A stretch of 64,000 nt of DNA from Streptomyces sp. NRRL S-1022 (lineage in GTDB: Bacteria; Actinomycetota; Actinomycetes; Streptomycetales; Streptomycetaceae), in assembly GCF_000720135.1 (NCBI RefSeq), contig NZ_JOIU01000023.1, positions 72,439 through 136,438 on the forward strand. Direction: 5' to 3'. Under the pieces are notes generated by a model. The model saw only the letters and a program-made list of their open reading frames with translations. It had not been told where the DNA came from and did not search any database. Below, in pieces: positions 55,513 through 63,514 of this stretch (the stretch's first letter is position 1; each line of letters begins with the position of its first letter). Made by a program: the position numbers and the translations under genes.

Positions 55513-56721
55513 ATGGCACCGTACGAATCCGACGACGCAGTGGGCGCCGCGCGGGACGAGGACCCCCGCTCCGGCCGGCGCAAGGCCGCCCGGTACGCCG
55601 TCCCGGTCGCGGTGGTGGGAGTGGCGGCGGCCACGATCGGGCTGGTCCCGGCGCTCGCCGACTCCGGCGACCCCGACCTGCCGAGGATCAGCGCACAGCA
55701 GCTCCTCAACAAGATCGCCAAGTCGGACGTGCAGCAGCTGTCCGGCACCGTGAAGATCAGCACCGACCTCGGTCTGCCCGACCTCGGCGGCCTGGAGAAG
55801 GGCCTGCTCTCCGGCGCGGGCCGGGGCGGCTCCGGCGACGACTCCGCCGACCCGCAGGCCAAGCTCACCGAACTGGTCACCGGCACGCACACCCTGCGCG
55901 TCGCCGCCGACGGCCCCGACCGGCAGAAACTGTCCCTCCTGGAGAGCGGCGCCGAGTACAGCCTGATCCACGACGGCAAGGACGTCTGGGGCTACGACAG
56001 CAAGAGCAACCAGGTCCACCACTCCACCGCCGCCGGCTCCGGGAAGGACCGCCGCGCGGAGCCGCCGGCCACCCCCGAGGACTTCGCCGCCGAGGCCCTG
56101 AAGTCGGTGGACGACACCACGTCCGTCACCGTCGACGGCACCGCGCACGTCGCCGGGCGCGACGCCTACAAGCTGCTCATCCAGCCCAGGCAGTCCGGCA
56201 CCACGGTCGGCGCGATCAGCATCGCCGTCGACGCGAAGACGGGCCTGCCGCTGAAGTTCACGCTCACCCCGAAGAGCGGCGGCGCCGCCGTGCTGGACGC
56301 CGGCTTCACCCAGGTCTCCTTCGCCAGGCCGGCCGCCTCCACCTTCGACTTCACCCCGCCCAAGGGCGCGAAGGTCACCGAGGACCATGACGGGGCCAAG
56401 GCGCCCGAGCACGCCCCGGGGCACGGCGGGGGCCTCGCCGGCGGCCTGGAGGGCAAGGGCGGCCCGAAGGTGCTCGGCAAGGGCTGGACGTCCGTCGCCA
56501 CCTTCGACACCGGCGCCCAGGGCGGCCTGCCCAACGGCTCCCGCGGCGGCGACCTCGGCGGCTTCCTGGGCTCGCTCGGCGAGAAGGTCTCCGGGAAGTT
56601 CGGCAAGGGCACGGTCTTCTCCACCCGTCTGGTCAACGCCCTGATCACCGACGACGGCAAGGTGTACGCCGGCGCGGTGACCAAGGACGCTCTGGTGAAG
56701 GCGGCCGACGCGGAAAAGTGA
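55513..56721 (+). CDS. LolA/LppX-like exported lipid-carrier protein
   Basis: A 402-residue protein with an N-terminal membrane-targeting segment (ARYAVPVAVVGVAAATIGLV, residues about 25-44), then a LolA-type half-barrel: ISAQQLLNKIAKSDVQQLSG, followed by repeated beta strands such as AEYSLIHDGKDVWGYDSKSN and AHVAGRDAYKLLIQP. The C-terminal third is a Gly-rich linker and a short conserved tail. The family carries lipids or lipoproteins or acts in RseB-like sensing at the membrane surface. The ABC exporter genes follow 71 bases later, so it may hand over cargo for that transporter. The start is ATG 55513 with GGAGG upstream. Confidence 0.82.
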   Translation: MAPYESDDAVGAARDEDPRSGRRKAARYAVPVAVVGVAAATIGLVPALADSGDPDLPRISAQQLLNKIAKSDVQQLSGTVKISTDLGLPDLGGLEKGLLSGAGRGGSGDDSADPQAKLTELVTGTHTLRVAADGPDRQKLSLLESGAEYSLIHDGKDVWGYDSKSNQVHHSTAAGSGKDRRAEPPATPEDFAAEALKSVDDTTSVTVDGTAHVAGRDAYKLLIQPRQSGTTVGAISIAVDAKTGLPLKFTLTPKSGGAAVLDAGFTQVSFARPAASTFDFTPPKGAKVTEDHDGAKAPEHAPGHGGGLAGGLEGKGGPKVLGKGWTSVATFDTGAQGGLPNGSRGGDLGGFLGSLGEKVSGKFGKGTVFSTRLVNALITDDGKVYAGAVTKDALVKAADAEK

Positions 56722-56792
56722 CCCTTCCCGGGCACTACACAGCGTGACCGCACGTTGACCCTTCACGGGAGCACGAACCGAGGGGGAAGCCG

Positions 56793-57731
56793 ATGGACGA
56801 ACCACCCGTGATCGACACGCGCGGACTCACCAAGCGCTACCGCGGCGGACAGCTCGCCGTGGACGGTCTCGACCTGACCGTCCCGGCGGGCAGCGTCTTC
56901 GGCTTCCTCGGCCCGAACGGCTCGGGCAAGACCACCACGATCCGCATGCTGATGGGCCTCATCGAGCCGACCGCGGGCACGGCCCGGGTGCTCGGCCGGC
57001 CCATGCCCCGGGCGGCCCGTACGGTCCTTCCGCAGGTCGGCGCGCTCATCGAGGGCCCCGCCCTGTACGGCTTCCTCTCCGGCCGGGACAACCTGCTGCG
57101 CTACGACGCCGCCGACCCGGCCGCCGACCCGCGCACCCGGCGCGCCCGGGTCGCCGCGGCACTGGACCGGGTCGGCCTCGCGGCCGCCGCGGGCAAGAAG
57201 GCGAAGGCGTACTCGCTCGGTATGAAGCAGCGTCTGGGGCTGGCCGCCGCGCTGCTCCAGACGCGCAGACTGCTCGTCCTGGACGAGCCCACCAACGGCC
57301 TCGACCCCCAGGGCATGCGGGAGATCCGCACCCTGATCAGGGAGCTGGCCGCCGACGGTACGACCGTCTTCCTCTCCTCCCACCTCCTGGACGAGATCGA
57401 GCAGGTGTGCACCCACGCGGCGGTCATGGCGCAGGGCCGGCTCGTCGTCCAGGGCGCGGTGGCCGAGCTGGCGGCGGGGGCGCGCGGCCGGCTGGTGGTG
57501 ACGACCCCGGACGGGGCCGAGGCGGCCCGTACGCTGAAGGAACTGGGGGTGGGAGACGTCACCGCCGACGGGGACCGGGTCACCGGCGAACCACCCGAGC
57601 GGGACCTCGCCGAGGTGACCGCGGCCCTGGTCGCCGCGGGCGTCCGCGTCCGCGGCCTGACACTCGAACGGGCCTCGCTGGAAGACGCGTTCGTGGCCCT
57701 GACGGGGGAGGGCTTCGATGTCGCGGGCTGA
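56793..57731 (+). CDS. ABC-2 type exporter ATPase
   Basis: A 312-residue ATPase. Walker A is GFLGPNGSGKTTTIRMLMG (residues about 39-57), the signature is YSLGMKQRLGLAAALL, Walker B is LLVLDEPTNGLDPQG, and the switch His follows in FLSSHLLDEIEQV. A C-terminal domain of about 90 residues typical for drug or lipid exporters follows. It overlaps the permease gene by 14 bases. Substrate unknown; the preceding LolA-like gene hints at a lipid-type cargo. Confidence 0.94.
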   Translation: MDEPPVIDTRGLTKRYRGGQLAVDGLDLTVPAGSVFGFLGPNGSGKTTTIRMLMGLIEPTAGTARVLGRPMPRAARTVLPQVGALIEGPALYGFLSGRDNLLRYDAADPAADPRTRRARVAAALDRVGLAAAAGKKAKAYSLGMKQRLGLAAALLQTRRLLVLDEPTNGLDPQGMREIRTLIRELAADGTTVFLSSHLLDEIEQVCTHAAVMAQGRLVVQGAVAELAAGARGRLVVTTPDGAEAARTLKELGVGDVTADGDRVTGEPPERDLAEVTAALVAAGVRVRGLTLERASLEDAFVALTGEGFDVAG

Positions 57732-58602
57732 CGTGCCGCAGGCGGGTGCCGCACGCCGGCCGAACCCCCTGTGGACTTTCGGACTGCTGCGCAGCGAGCT
57801 GGTCACCACCATTCGTCGCTGGCGCACGCTCGCCCTGCTCGGGGTGCTGGCCGCGGTGCCGGTGCTGGTCGGCACCGCGGTGCGGATCGAGACGCGGGGC
57901 GGCGGGACGGTCGGCGGCGGGAACGGCGAGGGGCCGGCGTTCCTGACGCAGATCACCAACAACGGGCTGTTCCTGGTGTTCACCGCGCTGGCCGCGACCC
58001 TGCCGTTCTTCCTGCCGATGGCGGTCGGTGTCGTCGCGGGCGACGCGATCGCCGGGGAGGCGGGCGCGGGCACCCTGCGCTATCTGCTGGTCGCCCCGGC
58101 CGGCCGCACCCGGCTGCTGCTCGCCAAGTACGCGAGCGTGCTGGCCTTCTGTCTGCTGGCCACCCTGGTCGTCACGGTCTCGGCGCTGCTCGCCGGAGCG
58201 CTGCTCTTCCCCATGGGCGAGCTGACGACGATCTCGGGAACCCGGATAGGCCTGGCCGAGGGATGTGGCCGCGCCCTGCTGATCGCCCTGGTCGTCGCGG
58301 CCTCACTGGTCGGTGTGGCGGCCCTCGGCCTGTTCGTGTCGACCCTCACCAACAGCGGCATCGCGGCGATGGCGACCACGGTCGGGCTGCTCATCACGGT
58401 GCAGATCGTCGACCAGATACCCCAGCTGCACGCCGTGCAGCCCTACCTGTTCCCGCACTACTGGCTGTCCTTCGCCGACCTGATGCGCGACCCCGTCTAC
58501 TGGGACGACCTGGTGAAGAACCTCGGCCTCCAGAGCCTGTACGCGGCCGTGTTCGGCTCGGCGGCCTGGGCGCGGTTCACGGCGAAGGACATCAGCGCCT
58601 AG
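57718..58602 (+). CDS. ABC-2 type exporter permease
   Basis: A 294-residue membrane protein with six helices, including LALLGVLAAVPVLVGTAV and FLVFTALAATLPFFLPMAVG, followed by GDAIAGEAGAGTLRYLLVAP, the typical ABC-2 cytoplasmic coupling helix. It pairs with the ATPase directly upstream. ATG 57718 overlaps the ATPase end by 14 bases. The gene converges on the FMN-reductase gene seven bases after its stop. Confidence 0.92.
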   Translation: MSRADVPQAGAARRPNPLWTFGLLRSELVTTIRRWRTLALLGVLAAVPVLVGTAVRIETRGGGTVGGGNGEGPAFLTQITNNGLFLVFTALAATLPFFLPMAVGVVAGDAIAGEAGAGTLRYLLVAPAGRTRLLLAKYASVLAFCLLATLVVTVSALLAGALLFPMGELTTISGTRIGLAEGCGRALLIALVVAASLVGVAALGLFVSTLTNSGIAAMATTVGLLITVQIVDQIPQLHAVQPYLFPHYWLSFADLMRDPVYWDDLVKNLGLQSLYAAVFGSAAWARFTAKDISA

Positions 58603-58609
58603 CCCCCGC

Positions 58610-59197
58610 CTACGCGGTCTCGTGCGGGAAGCGTGCCGGCGGCGCCTCCTGGGCGAAGAACGTCTTCGCCCGGGTCAGCGCCTCCGTGTCCTGGCGTATG
58701 TCGCCGGGCCCGCTGCCGTTGCCCAGCAGGACTCCGCCGAAGCGCATCCTCAGGTAGGCCGCCGAGTTGTTGAGGGTGCCCGCATACGGATCGGCGACGG
58801 ACGGCTCGCGGTCCGCCAGCGCGGCGATGCCCCACAGGGTGCGGCCGGCCATCGCCGCCTTGAAGTCGATGTCCGGGGTGCGCAGCCAGGCCGACCAATG
58901 GTCCAGGTAGCGCTTGGTGAAGCTGGAGACCGAGTACCAGTACAGCGGCGAGGCGATCACGATGTCCGTGGCCGCGAGGGTGGCGTCCAGCAGCAGGCCG
59001 GTGGCCGTGTCCGCCGGCGGCCGTACGTGGTCGCTGTCGTGGCGCCGGTCCACGAAGTCGGGCAGCGGGTGGTCGGCGAGGCGGATCCATTGCTGCTCGG
59101 TCTCCGCGGGCAACTGCTCGGCGGCCGCTCGGGCCAGCAGCTCGGTGTTGCCGTCCGGGCGGGCGCTGCCCAGGACGAAGAGGAAGCGGCGGTTCAT
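58610..59197 (-). CDS. NAD(P)H-dependent FMN reductase/flavodoxin-fold oxidoreductase
   Basis: A 195-residue flavodoxin-like enzyme. The FMN phosphate loop is LGSARPDGNTELLARAAA (residues about 8-25), and the isoalloxazine contacts are in ASPLYWYSVSSFTKRYLDHW. Such enzymes reduce FMN or quinones with NAD(P)H. ATG 59197 has GGGGGA upstream. The promoter side carries a TGCAT/ATGCA palindrome in unusually AT-rich DNA, the kind of site used by MarR or similar repressors, but no such regulator is adjacent. Confidence 0.87.
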   Translation of the reverse strand: MNRRFLFVLGSARPDGNTELLARAAAEQLPAETEQQWIRLADHPLPDFVDRRHDSDHVRPPADTATGLLLDATLAATDIVIASPLYWYSVSSFTKRYLDHWSAWLRTPDIDFKAAMAGRTLWGIAALADREPSVADPYAGTLNNSAAYLRMRFGGVLLGNGSGPGDIRQDTEALTRAKTFFAQEAPPARFPHETA

Positions 59198-59237
59198 GGG
59201 TCCCCCAGGTGCGTGTCGTCGAACCATTTAAGGCGTG

Positions 59238-59250
59238 TGCATCTTATGCA
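59238..59250 (-). promoter_or_regulatory. TGCAT-CTT-ATGCA palindrome before the FMN reductase gene
   Basis: TGCAT (59238-59242) and ATGCA (59246-59250) flank three bases, within the AT-rich stretch 59226-59265 and about 40 bases before the start. Candidate repressor site. The remainder of the gap up to 59399 shows no other signal apart from the GAGGAG site of the next gene. Confidence 0.45.
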
Positions 59251-59399
59251 TGTGCAACCAAATTGCGCCAGGGGGTTCAGCGTACGGCTGGTGCGAGGCT
59301 GTGACGTCGCGGTGACGCGGAAGCCAGGGGGTAGGCGACACACTGGTGGCCAGGACGCGTACGACCGGATCGCGACGCCGGAGGAGTGAGGGAACACCG

Positions 59400-60506
59400 A
59401 TGGCTGGACTCAGCTTCGAGAAGAAGCGGGCACCGCAGCTCGTGGAGCACCCGGCGGCGGTGCCCGTCCGGGTGTTCGGCGCGGGTTCCGCGTCGGTGGA
59501 CGGGACGCCGGTCGTGGCGGCGCCGGGCGAGGAGATCCAGCAGGCCGTGCTGAACCACCTCCAGCGCCTGGCCATCAGCCTCGGTACCCCCGTACGAGCG
59601 ACCATCCACGACAACCGCGCGGGCTGGGTCGTCCCCCTGGAGGTCGCGGCGGACGGCTCCAGCCGGATGACGGGCAAGCCGGTGCGCCTGACGGGTGTGG
59701 ACCAGCGGCCGGGGGGCGTACCGGACCAGCGGCCGACGGCCGTACCGCCGGGCACCGTGCAGGCCCCGACCGGGCAGTTCGGACCGGCGCCCATGATGAC
59801 CGAGCCCGCCACGAACACACAGCTCCCCGCCGCTCCGGCTCCCGCCGTCCGGCTCCCGGCAGCCCCGGCTGCGGCCCAGGCCCCGGCCCCCGCCGCGGCC
59901 GTACCGCCGGTGCCGCTCACCGCCGTACCGTCGGACCTGGCCGCTCCCGTCACCACCACCACGCCGACCCCGGCCCGCGGGTTCGACGCGGTCGCCGAGG
60001 AGGTGCTCGGGGACGGGCCGCTGACCGAGACCGCCGAGGGCGCGGAGCTGCTGAGCGAGCCGATGGGCCGTATCAACGAGGCCGTTCGGGCGGGCCGTAT
60101 CGACGCGGCGGCGGACCTGGCCGACCGGACGCTCGCCGAGGCGTCCGCCGTGTTCGGCCCGGACCACGCCGAGGTGCTCCACCTGCGCGAACTGTCCGCC
60201 TACATCGCCTACCTGGCCGATGACCCGGTCCGCGCCTTCCGGCTGTCCCTGGACCTCGCCCGGCTGCGCCGCCAGGCCCGGGACGGGGAGGCCGCCTACG
60301 GCAACGTGCAGAGCGCGGCCACCGCGTGGCGCGCGGTGCGCGACCCCGAGGAGGGCCTGCGGCTCGGCCGCGACCTGATCGACCTGTGGACGGACCTGAG
60401 TGCCGAGCCGGGCCCCGCCGCGGACGATCCGCGCCCGCTGGAGTCCGCCCGCGCCCGCATGGTCCGCCTGACCGACCGCGCGGCCAAGGCGGCGGCGCGG
60501 GCGTGA
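59400..60506 (+). CDS. Hypothetical actinobacterial protein with TPR-like C-terminal helices
   Basis: A 368-residue cytoplasmic protein. Residues about 10-100 form a compact domain (HPAAVPVRVFGAGSASVDGT, then RATIHDNRAGWVVPLEVAAD) of unknown role. Residues about 100-220 are a Pro/Ala/Thr-rich linker. Residues about 225-360 are paired helices of tetratricopeptide type (AGRIDAAADLADRTLAEASA, then HAEVLHLRELSAYIAYLADD). It seems to be the type of protein found beside regulatory or secretion genes in Streptomyces, but I cannot assign a function. ATG 59400 follows GAGGAGTGAGGGA. Confidence 0.7.
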   Translation: MAGLSFEKKRAPQLVEHPAAVPVRVFGAGSASVDGTPVVAAPGEEIQQAVLNHLQRLAISLGTPVRATIHDNRAGWVVPLEVAADGSSRMTGKPVRLTGVDQRPGGVPDQRPTAVPPGTVQAPTGQFGPAPMMTEPATNTQLPAAPAPAVRLPAAPAAAQAPAPAAAVPPVPLTAVPSDLAAPVTTTTPTPARGFDAVAEEVLGDGPLTETAEGAELLSEPMGRINEAVRAGRIDAAADLADRTLAEASAVFGPDHAEVLHLRELSAYIAYLADDPVRAFRLSLDLARLRRQARDGEAAYGNVQSAATAWRAVRDPEEGLRLGRDLIDLWTDLSAEPGPAADDPRPLESARARMVRLTDRAAKAAARA

Positions 60507-60531
60507 CCGGCCCCGCGCGCGGGAGACGGGC

Positions 60532-60999
60532 CTACTGCACGCAGAACTCGTTGTCCTCCGGGTCGGCCATCAGCACCCACTGACCAGCGGGTTCCTTCAC
60601 CTCCCGCAGCACCCGCGCGCCCAGCGCCTGAAGGCGTGCCACCTCGTCCGCGCGCCGCTCCGGGCCGGCGTGGAGGTCGAGGTGGAGCCGGTTCTTCCCC
60701 GCCTTGGGCTCCGGCACCCGCTGGAACAGCAGCCGCCGTCCGAGCCCGGTGCCGGTCTCCGGGTCGTACGGGTCGTCGGGGTGCCGTACGGCGATCAGGT
60801 CACGGAAGGCGGGCCGCCCGTGGTACTCGACGGTGGCCTCCCCGGACAGCGCACCGACGGTCAGCAGCCGTTCGACGAGGGCACTGTTGTCCTCGGCCGT
60901 GTAGTGCAGCGCGGCGGCCCAGAAGTCGGCCTGTGTGTGCGGGTCGGCGGCGTCGATGACGAGTTTCCAGTGCAGCGGGGCGGGTGCCTGTGTGGTCAT
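60532..60999 (-). CDS. VOC-family (glyoxalase-like) protein
   Basis: A 155-residue protein with two beta-alpha-beta-beta-beta units of the vicinal-oxygen-chelate fold. HWKLVIDAADPHTQADFWAA opens it, NRLHLDLHAGPERRADEVAR begins the second unit, and it ends VLMADPEDNEFCVQ with the typical metal-ligand Glu. Members include glyoxalases, dioxygenases and drug-binding proteins; this one is of the Glyoxalase_6 kind with unknown substrate. ATG 60999 is chosen over an upstream ATG at 61008 because the domain starts right after it. Confidence 0.85.
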   Translation of the reverse strand: MTTQAPAPLHWKLVIDAADPHTQADFWAAALHYTAEDNSALVERLLTVGALSGEATVEYHGRPAFRDLIAVRHPDDPYDPETGTGLGRRLLFQRVPEPKAGKNRLHLDLHAGPERRADEVARLQALGARVLREVKEPAGQWVLMADPEDNEFCVQ

Positions 61000-61083
61000 G
61001 CGTCCCACTTATAGCCGGAGTCACCGGCGGAGGGGCCGGCTCCGGCCTCTCCGGCCGAAACGTCCGCCGAGCGGGCGCAGCCC

Positions 61084-62040
61084 TCAGACGTCCGCTCCCG
61101 CCGACGTGGGCGTCTCGACCGAGCGGGCCGCCGGCACGGCGAGCCGGGCCGGCCGGCGCGCGGCGCGCAGGGCGTCGCCCGTGAGCAGGATCAGCGCCAG
61201 CCAGACCAGTGCGAACCCGGCCCACCGCTCGGGCGGCATCGCCTCGTGGAAGTAGAGGATGCCGAGCAGGAACTGGAAGAGCGGGGCCAGGTACTGCAGC
61301 AGGCCCAGCGTGGACAGCGGCACACGGATCGCCGCCGCGCCGAAGCAGACCAGGGGCAGGGCGGTGACGACGCCGGTGGAGGCGAGCAGGGCGGCGTGCC
61401 CGGTGCCGTCGTTCACGAAGCTGGCCTCGCCGTGCGCGGTCAGCCACAGCAGGTAGCCGAGCGCCGGCAGGAACTGGATCGCGGTCTCGGCGGTCAGCGA
61501 CTCGACGCCGCCGAGGCCGACCTTCTTCTTGACCAGCCCGTAGACGGCGAAGGAGAAGGCGAGACAGAGGGAGATCCACGGCGGCCGGCCGTAGCCGACG
61601 GTCAGCACGAGGACGGCGGTGAAGCCGATCCCGACCGCCGCCCACTGCACGGGCCGCAGCCGCTCCTTCAGGAGCAGCACGCCCATCGCGATGGTGACCA
61701 GCGGGTTGATGAAGTAGCCGAGCGAGGCCTCGACGACGTGCCCCGCGTTCACCGCCCAGATGTAGACGCCCCAGTTCACGGTGATGACGGCGGCGGCCAC
61801 GGTGACCAGGCCGAGCCGCCGGGGCTGGCGCAGCAGTTCTCCGGCCCAGGCCCAGCGCCGCACGAAGAGCAGCGCGACGGCGACGAACACCAGGGACCAC
61901 ACCATGCGGTGGGCCAGGATCTCCACGGCACCGGCGGCCTTGAGCAGCGGCCAGAACAGGGGGACCAGCCCCCACATCCCGTAGGCGGCGAAGCCGTTCA
62001 GCAGGCCTATTCGGTGTTCACCATCGGACGTGCCGGCCAC
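61084..62040 (-). CDS. rarD: RarD-type EamA-family membrane transporter
   Basis: A 318-residue transporter with ten predicted helices in two EamA halves. LNGFAAYGMWGLVPLFWPLL and EILAHRMVWSLVFVAVALLF are RarD hallmarks, with VNWGVYIWAVNAGHVVEASL and GYFINPLVTIAMGVLLLKER in the middle. Related proteins export amino acids or drugs; the original RarD phenotype was chloramphenicol sensitivity, and its substrate is unclear. GTG 62040 is used because AAGGAGGGG lies just before it; the longer frame upstream has no membrane signal. Confidence 0.9.
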   Translation of the reverse strand: MAGTSDGEHRIGLLNGFAAYGMWGLVPLFWPLLKAAGAVEILAHRMVWSLVFVAVALLFVRRWAWAGELLRQPRRLGLVTVAAAVITVNWGVYIWAVNAGHVVEASLGYFINPLVTIAMGVLLLKERLRPVQWAAVGIGFTAVLVLTVGYGRPPWISLCLAFSFAVYGLVKKKVGLGGVESLTAETAIQFLPALGYLLWLTAHGEASFVNDGTGHAALLASTGVVTALPLVCFGAAAIRVPLSTLGLLQYLAPLFQFLLGILYFHEAMPPERWAGFALVWLALILLTGDALRAARRPARLAVPAARSVETPTSAGADV

Positions 62041-62158
62041 GGCCCCTCCTTCTCGCGCGCGTCCTCCCTGGACGCACGAGAACGAAGGTAGCGCCGCAGG
62101 CCACCGGCTGTCATGCCCGTATTGCCATACGGTCATGACAGCCGGGCGCGCGTGCGCG

Positions 62159-63013
62159 TCAGCCCTTCAGGGCGGCCGTGACGGCCTCCGCCAGCGGGGT
62201 CGCCGGGCGGCCGATCAGCCGGGACAGGTCGCCGGAGGAGACGACCAGCTCGCCCCGCGCGATCGAGGCGTCCACGCCGGCCAGGATCCCGGCCAGCGGC
62301 GCGGGCAGCCCGGCGCCGGTCAGGATGCCGGTGAGGGCCTCCACCGACACCGCGTTGTAGGCGATCTCCCTGCCGGTCTGCCGGCTCAGCTCGGCCGCGT
62401 ACTCGGCGAAGCTCCACGCCTCGTCCCCGCCCAGTTCGTACGTGGTGTTCTCGTGGCCCTCGCCGGTCAGCACCGCGACCGCGGCGGCGGCGTAGTCGGC
62501 GCGGGAGGCCGAGGAGATCCGGCCCTCGCCGGCGGCCTGGACGACCGCGCCGTGCTCCAGCACCGGCGCCAGGTTCTCCGTGTAGTTCTCGTGGTACCAG
62601 CCGTTGCGCAGCAGGCTGTACGGCAGGCCGGAGGTGAGCAGCACCTCTTCGGTCGCCCGGTGGTCGTCCGCCAGCGCGGCCGTCAGGCTGCCGGGGGCGC
62701 TGGTGTAGGCGAGCAGCGCCACGCCGGCCGCCCTGGCCGCCTCGATGACGACGGTGTGCTGGCCCACCCGGCCCTTGTCGAACTCGTTGCCGGAGATCAG
62801 CAGCACCCGGTCGCCGGCGGCGAACACGCCGTCGAAGGTCTCGGGCGCGTTGTAGTCGGCGACGGCCAGCCGCACGCCGCGGGCCGCGAGGGCGGCGGCC
62901 TTCGCCTCGTCCCGTACGACGGCGGTGATCCGCTCCGCCGGGACCTTCTCCAGCAGTTGCTCCACCACGTGCCGGCCGAGGTGTCCGGTGGCTCCGGTGA
63001 CGACGATGCTCAT
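62159..63013 (-). CDS. NmrA-like NAD(P)H-binding SDR protein
   Basis: A 284-residue atypical short-chain dehydrogenase of the NmrA/quinone-oxidoreductase-2 type. The nucleotide loop is VVTGATGHLGRHVVEQLLEK (residues about 4-23). SGNEFDKGRVGQHTVVIEAA and YSLLRNGWYHENYTENL are typical of the QOR2 branch, which lacks the SDR Tyr-Lys pair. It is divergent from an HxlR regulator gene, a very common pairing for quinone- or aldehyde-responsive detoxification genes. Confidence 0.92.
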   Translation of the reverse strand: MSIVVTGATGHLGRHVVEQLLEKVPAERITAVVRDEAKAAALAARGVRLAVADYNAPETFDGVFAAGDRVLLISGNEFDKGRVGQHTVVIEAARAAGVALLAYTSAPGSLTAALADDHRATEEVLLTSGLPYSLLRNGWYHENYTENLAPVLEHGAVVQAAGEGRISSASRADYAAAAVAVLTGEGHENTTYELGGDEAWSFAEYAAELSRQTGREIAYNAVSVEALTGILTGAGLPAPLAGILAGVDASIARGELVVSSGDLSRLIGRPATPLAEAVTAALKG

Positions 63014-63078
63014 GATCTGCGATCTCCTTCTCGGGTGTGTCTGTCACTAACCTTAGAAGGAGCGCTAACTGTGGGAAA

Positions 63079-63101
63079 GTACCCACTTTGAAGTAAGGTA
63101 C
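63079..63101. promoter_or_regulatory. HxlR-type palindromic operator
   Basis: GTACC-C-ACTT-TG-AAGT-AA-GGTAC (63079-63101) is a near-perfect two-part palindrome in the divergent SDR/HxlR gap. TAAGGT at 63094-63099 may be the leaderless -10 of the HxlR gene (six bases before its ATG), so the operator would block its own promoter. GTGGG/CCCAC (63071-63086) overlaps it. Confidence 0.65.
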
Positions 63102-63105
63102 GTGC

Positions 63106-63495
63106 ATGTCGGTAAGTGAGTGGCAGGGCGACGGCGAGGCCATGTGCCCCCACCGCCTGATCCTGGAGCACGTCACCAGCCGCTGGGGTGTGCTGGTCCT
63201 GATCCAGCTCCTCGACCGCCCGTACCGTTTCAGCGAACTGCGCCGGGCGATCGGCCGCGTCAGCGAGAAGATGCTCACGCAGACCCTCCAGACGCTGGAG
63301 CGCGACGGCCTGGTCCACCGGGATGCCAAGCCCGTCATCCCGCCGCGCGTCGACTACTCCCTGACCGAGCTGGGCCGCGAGGCGGCGGAGCAGGTGCGGG
63401 CGCTGGCGTCGTGGACCGAGCAGCGCATGGACGACGTACTCGGTGCCCGCCGGGCGTACGACGAGGCCCGGGACGCGCGGTCCCGGGCCTCGTGA
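63106..63495 (+). CDS. HxlR-family transcriptional regulator
   Basis: A 129-residue winged-helix regulator. MCPHRLILEHVTSRWGVLVL carries the N-terminal Cys typical of redox- or aldehyde-sensing HxlR proteins (MarR/YodB-like). The recognition part is FSELRRAIGRVSEKMLTQTL and the wing is ERDGLVHRDAKPVIPPRVDY. It faces the SDR gene and very likely controls it through the palindrome 63079-63101. The start is ATG 63106. Confidence 0.95.
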   Translation: MSVSEWQGDGEAMCPHRLILEHVTSRWGVLVLIQLLDRPYRFSELRRAIGRVSEKMLTQTLQTLERDGLVHRDAKPVIPPRVDYSLTELGREAAEQVRALASWTEQRMDDVLGARRAYDEARDARSRAS

Positions 63496-63514
63496 TCACA
63501 GGCGGGCGGCCGGG

